DNA of 30,000 nucleotides from Tubiluchus corallicola (Eukaryota; Priapulida; Priapulimorpha; Priapulimorphida; Tubiluchidae): NCBI GenBank assembly GCA_030141605.1, contig JAQGDQ010000488.1, positions 103,596 to 133,595 of the forward strand, read 5' to 3'. Shown piece by piece: positions 20,682 to 30,000 of this stretch (position 1 is its first letter; each line of letters starts with the position of its first letter). The notes under the pieces were generated by a model. It saw only the letters and a program-made list of their open reading frames with translations, ran no database searches and was not told where the DNA came from. The position numbers and the translations under genes were made by a program.

Positions 20682-20904
20682 TCTAGTGTAATCTTGTAGT
20701 AAAACTTGTCAGCTTGTGTAGTTATAGTCAATTCTTACTGTAAATGTTACTAGTATCTAATGTAATCTTGTAGTAAAACTTGTCAGCTTGTGTAGTTATA
20801 GTCTATTCTTACTTTAAATGTTACTAGTATCTAATTTAATCTTGTAGCAAAACTTGTCAGCTTGTGTAGTTATAGTCAATTTTTACTGTAAATGTTCGTG
20901 TAAA
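20682..20904. repeat. 74-bp tandem repeat, 3 units
   Basis: Units start at 20682, 20756 and 20830 with TCTAATGTAATCTTGTAG. They share AAAACTTGTCAGCTTGTG. They lie just upstream of a retroelement-like 3' end and may belong to its UTR. Confidence 0.95.
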
Positions 20905-20997
20905 TAGTATATAAAGTCTGTTGCGGTGAGGATCCTAAATCATGTTGTTCAAACTGTCTGATCCAATCCTAAATAAATTATGTTTAAACTAAACTAA
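20905..20997 (+). mobile_element. Possible retroelement 3' end
   Basis: CCTAAATAAATTATG followed by short AAACTAAACTAAC repeats looks like a LINE or SINE 3' tail on the plus strand. No coding or hairpin is visible, so the call rests on the tail alone. Confidence 0.4.
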
Positions 20998-21211
20998 CCT
21001 TTTCTTATGTTGAGTAGGTTTGCATTTTTACACTGCATTCTCAAGTTAAGGAACACATTGTACTCGTTTTATGTTTTATCATACTCAAATCTTAAGATGT
21101 ACTCATTTCAAGATAAATCTGCCACATTCCATGTTAGACAGTGGTCATGCAACTGTAGTCGCTTGGGGTTTAATGTACAGTTGCATCTGGGTTGTATAAT
21201 ATCAATTTCAC

Positions 21212-21302
21212 TATTTTGCATGTCCATAAACTTAATGCAGAAAGTTTCAGTGTAGATAATAAAAAGTTACCGCCTCTATAAATAGCTAATACCTTATTTA
21301 AC
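21212..21302 (+). repeat. About 85-bp direct repeat, copy 1
   Basis: CATGTCCATAAACTTA, AGTTTCA and AATAAAAAGTTA blocks recur at 21930-22012 in the same orientation. The solo LTR lies between the copies. Confidence 0.8.
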
Positions 21303-21384
21303 AGAAGTCACTTACGTTTGATTAACTTGTAACAACTGCATAGCGAGTTTACAATTCGACTCGATTAAAACGTTTGTATAATAT

Positions 21385-21733
21385 TGTTACGGAGGCACCT
21401 GTGTCGGGTCAGGTGTAGGGCCCTCTACACGCCCTGCTTCCACGTCAGCAGCGACTCACCCCTTTCTTGTAGGTCCAGACGTCTTGTTTGGGCCTACACG
21501 TGGTGTGAGAAGCCAGCTGACCTGGAATGTCAGTATAAAAGTGCGTAGAGGTCACTACAGTCTTGATTTCTGACATAGGTGCTCCTCGGATGTAGTGCTG
21601 TTACTGAGTTAGTTGGCTATTTTTTGTGCACGTGTATTTTGGTTCCCTATTTTTATTAACACTGTTAATAAACTCCGTACAGTGTAGTTTTTGTGTATTT
21701 TATTTAATGAGAGTTAAATGACATGCTATAACA
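21385..21733 (+). mobile_element. Gypsy-type solo LTR (candidate)
   Basis: A block of about 349 bp starts TGTTACGG and ends ATAACA, with TGTTA/TAACA short inverted ends. It has a GC-rich first part, TATAAAAG at about 21535 and AATAAACT at about 21667, in the U3-R-U5 order of an LTR. TGTTACGG is a common Gypsy LTR start. No primer-binding site follows and no polypurine tract precedes, so it is a solo LTR if real. GTATA occurs 5' (21376-21380) and 3' (21735-21739) as a possible target duplication, but with a few unexplained bases between it and the LTR ends. Confidence 0.6.
21533..21541 (+). promoter_or_regulatory. TATA box of the candidate LTR
   Basis: TATAAAAG lies about 150 bp into the LTR, followed about 25-30 bp later by a CACTACAGTC region that could hold the start site. 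AATAAA is 130 bp downstream. Confidence 0.45.
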
Positions 21734-21929
21734 GGTATAAGGTACTAGTCTACAGACATTAACTTGGTTAATCAGCATAACATTTGTAATTAACATTAAC
21801 ATTTGTAGTTAATAATCAGTTACACAACGATAGTAAAATGGATCTTCATGATGCGCAATATGAAGACCGCCATGCCATCTTGGAGTTCGACCCCCTGAGT
21901 CGAATTCGGTCCATTATCAATGGCTTTAT

Positions 21930-22012
21930 TCTACATGTCCATAAACTTAGTGCAAAAAAGTTTCACTGCAGACAATAAAAAGTTAACGCTTCTATAAATA
22001 AACTTCTAACAA
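21930..22012 (+). repeat. About 85-bp direct repeat, copy 2
   Basis: Diverged copy of 21212-21302, sharing the same blocks in order. Confidence 0.8.
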
Positions 22013-22161
22013 AGTTTTAAAAGCTGTACTGTTAAGTGAGGAAATGTCGATGAACACATGAACAGACAAAGATCTCTCTTTTACTGCCCGGTAAACAAAA
22101 AATTAGTCAGAAAATTTAAATTTTGCACTATATTTGTAAAAAATCAGATGTTTAGCTCTTT

Positions 22162-22897
22162 TTGCAGAAATATTTGTTGTACGGCGATATGAAGATACTT
22201 TTATTCTTACAGTTTGAGTGTATTTTACAATGTCTGTATGAGAAAATTGTTCAATTCAAAGGTAGACAAAAATTCAAAGCTTCAACAACTAACCTGAGAA
22301 AAACTTTAAAATTCCCAATCATTGAAGCACACAAAGAATATTTTACTCTGCTTTTTATATTTAAATACTTTAACAACATCAGCAAACCATTCTAGAATAA
22401 CAGATTTACCTTTTCTCCAAATCCTATCGTTAATTCCAGAACAAGCAATCTAAAACAAATTAGGACAAATACCCACTATGGAACGAACTCTGTAATCAAA
22501 CAAGCAATTCTACTTTGGAATTCTCTACCATTACATGTTAAACAAATCAAGTCCCTATCAGCATTTAAAACAAAATTAAAATCACTAATATTAAACAGAT
22601 ATGAAATACCATCACACCAGTACGACAACATACACACTAATTCAGAATTCATATACCCACGGCCATATTAATTAAATCATAATTTTTTGTGCATAGTTGT
22701 AAATACGTTTGATTTTATTCGTCGTTACTTTCCATTACTGCACAGTAGTTTAGATTGCACTGACGCATTTGCCTTTAGCAGTGTAAGTTTTTATTAACTA
22801 ACACTGATTGATCATCTCTGTAAAGTTTTTATCAGTGATTATCAATGTATTTTAATGGCAAATAAAGATTATTATATATATATATATATATATATAA
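22162..22897 (+). pseudogene. Decayed LINE: RT C-terminus, 3' UTR and TA tail
   Basis: One frame runs from 22162 to the stop at 22669-22671, with a single in-frame TAG at 22393-22395. The second part reads NSRTSNLKQIRTNTHYGTN, then LWNSLPLHVKQIKSLSAFK and a lysine-rich C-terminus. That is the typical end of a CR1/L2-like LINE ORF2. The first part (LLFIFKYFNNISKPF) corresponds to the helical segment before the RNT motif. About 185 bp of UTR leads to AATAAAG and a TA microsatellite tail. The copy is 5'-truncated and contains no RT catalytic motif. Confidence 0.8.
22872..22896. repeat. (TA)n at the LINE 3' end
   Basis: It begins directly after AATAAAGATTAT at the end of the LINE fragment, as a microsatellite tail would. 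Confidence 0.9.
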
Positions 22898-22945
22898 CTA
22901 GTTATAACTACCCTTATGACTACAGCGCTTGCTCTATCTCCATTG

Positions 22946-23350
22946 AACTGAACTTATTGTATTTTGACGTGATACATAGCAGTGGATTCAGCCTACCAAA
23001 TAGAGCTGTAGTAGTAATTTTAATTGTAAGGCAGTTTTACAGAGTTATATTGTACGGGAAAGTACTGGCGCACATTGCACAACTGAACTTATTGTATTTT
23101 GACGTGATACATAGCAGTGGATTCAGCCTACCAAATAGAACTGTAGTAGTAATTTTAATTGTAAGGCAGTTTTGCAGAGTGATATTGTAATGGGAAAGTA
23201 CTGGCGCACATGGCACGACTGAACTTATTGTATTTTGACGTGATACATAGCAGTGGATTCAGCCTACCAAATGGAACTGTAGTAGTAATTTAAATTGTAA
23301 GGCAGTTTCGCAGAGTGATATTGTACGGGAAAGCACTGGCGCACATTACA
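22946..23350. repeat. 135-bp tandem repeat, 3 units
   Basis: Units start at about 22946, 23081 and 23217 with ACTGAACTTATTGTATTTTG. They share GCAGTGGATTCAGCCTACC and GGGAAAGTACTGGCGCACAT. Because 135 is a multiple of three, a 111-codon frame spans two units; it is not considered a gene. Confidence 0.95.
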
Positions 23351-23406
23351 GTACACGAATGTTTTGTCCGTTCTATACCGTGAGTCTGAGCCCAAGCTTC
23401 GGGTCC

Positions 23407-23707
<301 letters not shown>

Positions 23708-23714
<7 letters not shown>

Positions 23715-23880
23715 TTTTATTTCTGAAAATCAAATTTCCAACATGAGAATTACAAACTCGACGCATACCTGATGGTTTTATCAGCGGGCAGAGCTCGGGT
23801 AATGATTTCCAGATCATACTAACAACTTGACTCAACATAGCTGCACAACGAATATACACAGATTTACAAATTTAGTTGCA
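23708..23880 (-). mobile_element. Retroelement 3' end feeding the TATC tail
   Basis: On the minus strand the sequence reads TTTTCAGAAATAAAATATC and then TATC repeats. That is an AATAAA-containing 3' end with a microsatellite tail. Upstream bases contain no recognisable RT signature, so SINE versus LINE is undecided. Confidence 0.55.
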
Positions 23881-24109
23881 AACTCTATGAAGCGAAAAAA
23901 CTATTTACAAAGCATTTGTACACATGTGATAAACAAATATTTTACCTATATGATAATCACAGTGATGCGGTTATGTGTCCGCTAACAAGGCTATACTATT
24001 TAATTCAAAAATCTACGCATACAGTCGTAAATGAAATTTCTAATTGGCATTAATTCTCCGTCAAATAAATTTGCAATATTACTATAATTTAACGCGTTCA
24101 GTTGTAATT

Positions 24110-24243
24110 GTAAATACAACGTAGTACAGTGACTTTGCAAATTTATATATGTGCTGTTTAATCGTTATTCTTGTTGTTGTAACTGTTTAATGAATTTGAA
24201 ATGTATGTTTGGAATAAACTATAAATCAAAATCAAATCAAATC
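24110..24243 (+). mobile_element. Possible retroelement 3' end with AATCA tail
   Basis: GGAATAAACTATAAATC followed by AAATCAAATCAAATC repeats (24224-24243) has the form of a LINE or SINE tail on the plus strand. No coding is visible upstream. Confidence 0.5.
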
Positions 24244-24444
24244 GGATCAGTGTCATTTCCTCGAGTGTGAGTTTAGAAATTGTTTCCTTAAGAAAGGGGA
24301 ATTCTAAAGTAAGCCTATATTACAAAGAACTTGCCATAGAAAGATTCGCTGCTTGGTACTATCCTTACCTGTGTTTTTATGTGATTAGAAGAGAAAATTC
24401 TTAATATTTTAAAATGCACGCGCGAGCTAGCAAAACGGCACTGC

Positions 24445-24652
24445 ATCGCCATCCCAGTGTGCACCACTGGCTCACCAACAGCTCTGCGTCGCCATCCCAG
24501 TGTGCACCACTGATTCACCCACAGCACTGCGTCGCCATCCCAGTGTGCACCACTGGCTCACCAACAGCTCTGCGTCGCCATCCCAGTGTGCACCACTGAT
24601 TCACCCACAGCACTGCGTCGCCATCCCAGTGTGCACCACTGGCTCACCAAAA
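24445..24652. repeat. 43-bp minisatellite with alternating variants, 5 units
   Basis: Five units share CGCCATCCCAGTGTGCACCA. Type A continues with CTGGCTCACCAACAGCTC and type B with CTGATTCACCCACAGCAC, in the order A-B-A-B-A. This is an 86-bp higher-order repeat. The frames through it are by-products. Confidence 0.95.
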
Positions 24653-24659
24653 TACGTTA

Positions 24660-25110
24660 CTGATCTTGTTGACAAGTATGGTTGGCATCCTTCTATCTCG
24701 GAAGACAATGGAGTGTGCGCCAAGAGAGTCAGTTATTGATCACATTGATGGAGCTACAGCGTCGACTGTGGCTGAGCAGTCCGATCCTTGAACCACCGGA
24801 GTGACCTCTCCAGGGCGCCCGCCTGGGCAAGGTGTATGGAGATCCTGAGTTGCCCAGACAAGAGGAACTCCCCCTTTTCCTCCTGGTGTAGTCTAAAGGA
24901 AAGCAGAGCGATACATTTGGCACCAGGTTGGCTGCAGGAGCTGTCAGAGTCAGTGAGCATGCTGCACTGGTCCGCCTTCGGGGCTCCACTCATGATTTGG
25001 AAGGTTTACTCCTCTACATATGGCCGTTGGCTCACTTGACCTCCTCCGCCCTCTAGCCGTTGGCTACTTGTGCAGCTTCTCCGAATAGTGTCGAGATACA
25101 GTGTGGGCAT
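24660..25110 (-). other. GC-rich block joined to the 5S-like sequence
   Basis: This block is more GC-rich than its surroundings and lies directly downstream (minus strand) of the 5S-derived segment. An ATG frame at 24993-24754 (79 codons, starting MSGAPKADQC) and an overlapping 86-codon frame are open, but I recognise no domain. It may be the body of a 5S-headed SINE-like element, or an unrelated unique or repeated segment. I cannot decide from sequence alone. Confidence 0.4.
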
Positions 25111-25113
25111 TCC

Positions 25114-25226
25114 GCAAGCCTACAGCACCTGGTATTCCTAGGCCGTCACCCATCCAAGTACTAACCAAGTACGTTGCTTAACTTCGGTGATCAGACGAGA
25201 ACCGGTGTTTTCAACATGATTTGAAT
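25114..25226 (-). rRNA. 5S rRNA-derived sequence (probable pseudogene)
   Basis: On the minus strand the sequence follows 5S rRNA from about nucleotide 10 to the 3' end. Landmarks are GTTGAAAACACCGG, TCTGATCACCGAAG, TTAAGCAACGT, GGTTAGTACTTGGATGGG and GGTGCTGTAGGCTT. The internal promoter regions (box A around GAAGTTAAGC and box C around ACTTGGATGGGTGAC) are kept. The first 9 or so bases are replaced. A short deletion and changes follow GCAACGT, and the GACGGCCTAGGAAT segment differs from the usual GACCGCCTGGGAAT. A terminator T run does not follow the 3' end; GCGGAATGCCC does. It is therefore a pseudogene or a SINE3-type head rather than a standard gene. Confidence 0.75.
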
Positions 25227-25426
25227 ATATAAGTATAAAAGTATATAACAAGCACATGTTATATTGTATTTACATGTTATATTGACAAGTATATAACGTT
25301 AGTAAACCTTTGCTTAGTTAGGGAAGCGTGCGCTACGAATGCTCTGATTAGTTTTCAGCTTTACCCAATAGTACCTAAACTTGTTTCAAACGTCTTCCAG
25401 TTAAAATGGCTGCGCCTAACTGTCAT
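25227..25426. other. unassigned AT-rich spacer
   Basis: Short duplication of TATAACAAGCACATGTTATATTG-like words around 25244-25290. Otherwise nothing recognised. Confidence 0.4.
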
Positions 25427-25567
25427 CACGGGAGTTTAAATTTACATGTTTTATACAGCGTTACTGCTAACCTAAGTTCTGTGTGAAATAACACAGCATG
25501 TAAGTGGTACGAAAGACAATTTTTAAGCTTTATTTATGAGTGTTTTCTTGTGCTTTAAGAAAATGTG
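25427..25567 (+). repeat. Diverged dispersed repeat, copy B
   Basis: Partner of 2847-2995 (shared CGGGAGTTTAAA, AGCTTTATTTATGA, TTTTCTTGTGCTTTA). It is followed immediately by a tRNA-like segment, not present after copy A. Confidence 0.7.
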
Positions 25568-25584
25568 GTTAAGAAAAAGCAGTA

Positions 25585-25672
25585 AAGTCTCGTGCCGCTG
25601 CTGCGCTCGAACCTGTGACTTCTTGTTTACATAGCTTAGCTATGACATTGACGCTGACACTACAGTTCACCG
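25585..25672 (-). ncRNA. tRNA-like segment (degenerate)
   Basis: On the minus strand a box-B-like GGTTCGAGCGC lies after a short CATAG/CTATG hairpin. Upstream is a weak box-A-like TAGTGTCAGCG. The arms do not pair well enough for a functional tRNA. A decayed tRNA-derived SINE head is the likeliest reading. Confidence 0.25.
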
Positions 25673-26076
25673 CGTGCCTTAAAATTATAACAAAAAATTT
25701 CAAGTGATTTAAAAAATAGTACATTTATAAAAAGAAAAAGTAACTCAAAATTTAGATACGCAAAACTAGCCAGATGATGGAGCAGCATGGATAATTTCAA
25801 GATCCAATTTTCAGATTTAGAAGCGGCCCTAGACAGACAAACACAAACATATTTTACATCGAGGTTTGATAAAATAAAATGTAAACAGGTGTAGGAAACC
25901 AAAAAGTTGTACATTTTGAGAAGGACAAAACAGAAGCAATAACAAAAATGACATATAGGAGTAAGCAAAAAAGCCCCTTTATTTCCAATGTAGTTTTGAA
26001 TATGTATATGTATATATATATGAATATGTATAATTTGTATATGACATTAAATTAGTTTAAATACATTTTCTTGCAG
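25673..26076. other. AT-rich stretch, presumed 5'-UTR intron of the downstream exon
   Basis: It ends in the acceptor ATTTTCTTGCAG just before the signal-peptide exon. No other exon is recognised. A 102-codon minus-strand frame at 25660-25968 is cysteine- and aromatic-rich AT-derived sequence without support. Confidence 0.4.
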
Positions 26077-26078
26077 AA

Positions 26079-26158
26079 ATGAAGGCATACCTGTGGATAT
26101 TTCTGGTGGTTTTGGTTCTTTTGCAAACGTTACGGAAATGTGATTCAATAGACTGCAG
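26079..26158 (+). CDS. First coding exon of a secreted protein (signal peptide)
   Basis: The acceptor ATTTTCTTGCAG ends at 26076. The start codon follows two bases later, with A at -3 (GAAATGA). Twenty-six codons then read MKAYLWIFLVVLVLL, QTLRKCDSIDC. A strong donor, TGCAG|GTAAAAG, opens at 26159. Without splicing the frame stops at once (AGG TAA), which supports an exon boundary. The lysine followed by an 11-residue hydrophobic core is a textbook signal peptide; cleavage after the QTLRKC region is possible. The exon ends in phase 2 (two bases, AG, left over). A noncoding 5' exon must lie upstream. The family cannot be named from the signal alone; cysteines right after it would suit a small cysteine-rich secreted peptide or toxin-, hormone- or matrix-type protein, but that is inference. 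Later coding exons are not identified with confidence. Confidence 0.62.
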
Positions 26159-26361
26159 GTAAAAGATGTTCTACAGCTTCAGTTATTATTAGAATTGCGT
26201 GGATATGATAGTTTCAGATGGTCATAATTTTATAAAAACAAGTAATCAAAATGTTTGTGTTTGTAAATATCTTAATCAAAATGCAAACAAAATTTACAAG
26301 TAATCAAAATATCTTAAGGCAGAATTAAAAGTATTAATACTAAATTTTGCTTTCGTTTTCT
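26159..26361 (+). other. Start of the intron after the signal-peptide exon
   Basis: It begins with the GTAAAAG donor. The sequence is AT-rich, with AAGTAATCAAAAT repeated. It leads into the pyrimidine repeat tract. Confidence 0.5.
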
Positions 26362-27222
<861 letters not shown>

Positions 27223-27235
27223 ACTGAAGAAAAGC

Positions 27236-27331
27236 AGCACACTGTCAATTTCCGTCAGAAGTATGCTAAGCTTTCACAAAAAAGTCACGAAGGCCTACGA
27301 AAAGTCACGAAGTTCACCAGTGACATCATGA
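27236..27331 (+). CDS. Possible second exon, uncertain
   Basis: After the pyrimidine tract comes AAAAGCAG, a possible acceptor. Joining the next base to the phase-2 end of the signal-peptide exon leaves an open frame of about 31 codons. It includes a basic segment (SFHKKVTKAYEKSR) and a TGA stop at 27329-27331. Another frame in the same piece (NFRQKYAKLSQKSHEGLR, ending at 27342) is also open but out of phase with that exon. Neither has a recognised domain. Confidence 0.2.
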   Translation, partial: STLSISVRSMLSFHKKVTKAYEKSRSSPVTS

Positions 27332-27342
27332 TTTTCAAGTGA

Positions 27343-27950
27343 GTGGTGGTTACCACCATGCCTGAAATTTTCTATGCAGCGGTAGTATAAATTAACTTCG
27401 GTTATAGACAGTTTTTGCAAATTTCTTTATTATATTTTTCTAAGTTTAAGTGATAACAGCAAAATGGTGAATGACTTGTCCTTCAATTTAGTAAGTTCAG
27501 TTTACAAAACACACGACCACAAACGGCAAAACTTCACATGATTTGCTAAAACGTATCCCAAACACGGCGAAAGCTGCCAGTCATACCATTTCCTCTTCCA
27601 CACAAACTATCCTAAGAAGCTGATTATGAAAATATTGTTTGAAGTGCAGCTAACGAACCAACGAGACTTTGTTATACACAATCGGAACTAATTTCTGACT
27701 TCAGAATTGCCTGGTTTCTTATCAATTTGCATGCATAACTCGATTAGACATGGGATATTGCCGACCAGTTAGACTATGAAATTGAATCCGTTGCTGATGA
27801 TGTGACGAAGATGATGATGATGATGAGAGCTTTGAAAGTTCTCATCAAAACCGCAGTAACAATTTAAAACAGATTCATTTGGAAGAGTCGAAAATTCGTT
27901 TCTGAAATGATGGACGCCACGACTGGACGATTAAATGCCCAGAAATGTTA
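27343..27950. other. unassigned spacer
   Basis: A short GATGAT run at about 27810 and a near-palindrome GAGAGCTTTGAAAGTTCTC at about 27824. Nothing else recognised. Confidence 0.4.
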
Positions 27951-28252
27951 AGATACGTCACTTAGCAGCTCTTGGAACAATGGAAGTAAATTACACGAGG
28001 GTGACACACATAAGTGAGTGAGTGAGTCAGTGAGTGAGTGGGTGAGTGAGTGAGTGAGTGAGTGAGTGAGTGAGTGAGTGAGTCAGTAAGTGAGTGAGTG
28101 AGTGAGTGAGCTAGTGAGTGAGTGAGTGAGTGAGTGAGTGAGTGAGTGAGTGAGTGAGTAACTAAGTTTTTTTTCTAGTCGGCAAAACTGTTGAGATAAG
28201 TCACTTAGCAGCTCTCGCAACAAAGTAAGTTACACGAGGGTAGAACACATAG
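27951..28252. repeat. (GAGT)n array between 60-bp direct repeats
   Basis: GTCACTTAGCAGCTCT, ACACGAGGGT and ACACAT blocks occur at 27951-28011 and again at 28193-28252. Between them (28013-28160) is an array of GAGT units with CAGT, GGGT and TAGT variants. The flanks suggest a duplicated segment carrying the start of the microsatellite. Confidence 0.9.
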
Positions 28253-28744
28253 CTAGTCTGGAATACAAAGCACTGGTTTATTTGCTTGACGCATGCGCAC
28301 ATGCACGCACACATCTACACTATGCTTCCGCGTATTTGTGAAATGTTCAAACTTTAGTAATATACAATGTTTCCGATGATACCCCTCTGTCAATTACTTT
28401 AAGTCATTCAGCAATTATTGCGCAATGTTGCTATAAAGACACCCCACACCTACCACACGACACTACCCTCCACTCACACCATGCCAGAAAAAACAGTAAC
28501 AGCAAATAGATTTTGCACAACTTTAAAACTGATGATCAATAATCCGCGAACATTCTATACGGTTTCATGTATACATGTGTATAAATATATATATGCTTTC
28601 TGCCTCCTCAAATGATGGGTAGCTAATTGTTAGCAGATGCGTGTTTTCAGTTGCCATAGAATCGAAATTTTCGTGAAAGAAATTAATCAGTAGAAACATG
28701 AATAAAGTTCATAAAACGTTCAATTTATATGAAACAAACAGCAT
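28253..28744. other. unassigned spacer
   Basis: A CACACC-rich stretch at about 28440-28480. No gene supported. Confidence 0.4.
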
Positions 28745-29183
28745 TGATTTTTGGCTCTGGAACGTATCTCAATTGTTTACAGTACATTCTATGGAAGTTT
28801 TGGTTTCGTTTAACGACATTTCGCTTAACGTCGCATTATTGCTTCTGGAACGTATTTCAATTCGTTTACATTACTTCCTATGGAAGTTTCGGTTTCGCTT
28901 AACGACGTTTCGCTTAACGTCGCATTATTGCTTCTGGAACGTATTTCAATTCGTTTACATTACTTCCTATGGAAGTTTCGGTTTCGCTTAACGACGTTTC
29001 GCTTAACGTCGCATTATTGCTTCTGGAACGTATTTCAATTCGTTTACATTACTTCCTATGGAAGTTTTGGTTTCGCTTAACGACGTTTCGCTTAACGTCG
29101 CATTATTGCTTCTGGAATGTATTTCAATTCGTTTACATTACTTCCTATGGAAGTTTTGGTTTCGCTTAACGTCGCGTATTGCT
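28745..29183. repeat. 89-bp tandem repeat, about 4.9 units
   Basis: Units of 89 bp (first 88) contain GGTTTCGCTTAACGACG, TTTCGCTTAACGTCGC and TCAATTCGTTTACATTAC. Each unit shifts the frame, so the same peptide appears in overlapping frames at successive positions; none is a gene. Confidence 0.96.
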
Positions 29184-29220
29184 CGAATTCAATATCATCG
29201 TTAAGCGAGGACTTACTAGT
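29184..29220 (-). mobile_element. pogo/Tigger-like terminus next to the 89-bp array
   Basis: Read on the minus strand the segment begins ACTAGTAAGTCCTCGCTTAACG. Pogo/Tigger-type MITEs commonly end in a GTAAGTCCTCGCTTAACG-like motif, and the array repeats the CGCTTAACGTCGC word found just inside such ends. No matching opposite terminus is visible left of 28745, so the element is truncated or its left end has decayed. Confidence 0.4.
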
Positions 29221-29640
29221 ACAAAACATCGGAGTCTAAGATTTCCCGTTATATATAAAATAGTTGTTACAGCTTCTAACTCTCGTCATAAAAGATGTTA
29301 CTGTTTTCCTTTCTATGCCACACTTGTTAATATTCTCTTTTTTACGATCAATGACTACGTCTTGATCACATGACGCGTTTATTACAATCAATAAACAAAG
29401 TAATTAAAAATAATAATTAGGCTGAATTGGTGAAGGTCATAAAGTCCTGCTAAAAGCTCACAGGTGTGGTAAGCTGGCATATGGGCATCACGCTAATGAA
29501 ATTAACTAACTAATTAATAACTTACCCGCTATTCTGTCCATAATTAAATGTGGCATTGGCGTTGTGATGTTGATGACAATGATCGTCTGTGTCGTAACTG
29601 ATTGACTGACAGATAGAAACAATCAAAGTATTTTAGTTTG
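29221..29640. other. unassigned AT-rich spacer
   Basis: Nothing recognised. Confidence 0.4.
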
Positions 29641-29689
29641 ATAAAAAAAAATTGAACAAGCTTTCAAGCAACAAAAGAAGCATCAAAAT

Positions 29690-30000
29690 GACAAGGACAG
29701 CAACAGCAGCATCAGTAGCTACAACAACAGTAACAGCAGAAGCGAGTACAGCAGCTGCATCAGTGGTGACAGCAACAGTAACAGCAGCAACAAACACAGC
29801 AACAGCAGACAGCAGCAGCATCAGTAGCTACAACAACAGTAACAGCAGAAGCGAGTACAGCAGCTGCATCAATGCTGACAGCAACAGTAACAGCAGCAAC
29901 GACTACAGCAACAGCAGACAGCATCAGTGGCAACATCAACAGTAACAGCAGCAACAACCACAGCAACAGCAGACAGCAGCAGCATCATTGGCAACACCAA
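29690..30000. repeat. CAR-rich imperfect triplet region with longer period
   Basis: CAGCAACAGTAACAGCAGCA-like sequence dominates to the window edge. AGCATCAGTAGCTACAACAA at 29708 recurs at 29817 and, diverged, at 29920 and 29981. The 109-bp and 103-bp spacings are not multiples of three. The 97-codon Thr/Ala/Ser frame therefore changes its reading between copies, which argues against coding. Confidence 0.85.

Noticed and set aside
22855-23190. 111-codon plus-strand frame
   Set aside because: It starts in a TA microsatellite and then reads two units of a 135-bp tandem repeat.
25660-25968. 102-codon minus-strand frame
   Set aside because: AT-derived aromatic- and cysteine-rich sequence without domain or splice support, antisense to the presumed intron.
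28698-29169. Three overlapping plus-strand frames with the same peptide
   Set aside because: By-product of an 89-bp repeat that shifts frame at each unit.
29652-29945. Thr/Ala/Ser-rich 97-codon frame
   Set aside because: The repeated segments are spaced 109 and 103 bp apart, so the reading frame changes between copies; no purifying pattern is visible.

Overview
The window looks like repeat-rich intergenic and intronic DNA from an animal nuclear genome. It is AT-rich, has long microsatellites, decayed non-LTR retrotransposon fragments, several MITE families, a Gypsy-type solo LTR candidate and a 5S rRNA-derived sequence. The 5S-like block has the GTTGAAAACACCGG and GAAGTTAAGCAAC segments usual in invertebrate 5S. 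A marine invertebrate, perhaps a lophotrochozoan, is my best guess; I cannot name the species. No bacterial-style operon or intact multi-exon gene is visible, and nearly all of the long open frames are by-products of tandem repeats.

Layout. 1-5 kb: a CTTA/CCTA array, a 400-bp dispersed repeat (second copy at 16.3 kb), a foldback element with a 42-bp minisatellite inside, a minus-strand LINE 3' end and a TTAA-flanked MITE. 5-9 kb: two inverted copies of a second TTAA-ended element, an 11-unit 60-bp array, the first copy of a TA-flanked inverted-repeat element built of short subterminal repeats, and a doubtful terminal exon. 9-12.5 kb: mostly featureless, then a GC-rich block after a TA microsatellite, a hAT-like MITE with a nearly perfect 8-bp target duplication, and a 35-bp array. 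12.7-18 kb: a minus-strand LINE reverse-transcriptase C-terminus with 3' UTR, a heptanucleotide array, a 26-bp array fused to the end of a TTAA element, two more TA-flanked elements, a 100-bp foldback and a plus-strand LINE 3' end. 18-24.3 kb: zoned tetranucleotide arrays, a CT tract between inverted repeats, 74-bp and 135-bp arrays, the solo LTR candidate, a second LINE C-terminus and a GATA array on a retroelement tail. 24.3-30 kb: a 43-bp alternating array, a GC-rich block joined to the 5S-derived sequence, one convincing coding exon (a signal peptide at 26079-26158) followed by about 860 bp of pyrimidine repeats, a GAGT array, an 89-bp array ending in a pogo/Tigger-like terminus, and a CAR-rich triplet region at the edge.

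The only well-supported host gene piece is the signal-peptide exon. The most interesting structure is a hairpin shared by two retroelement 3' UTRs (3304-3343 minus and 16075-16114 plus). They have the same 7-4-14-4-4-7 layout, and the stem differences are compensatory. A second theme is that tandem arrays here repeatedly start at transposon ends: LINE tails, the TTAA-element terminus, and the subterminal repeats of the TA-flanked family.
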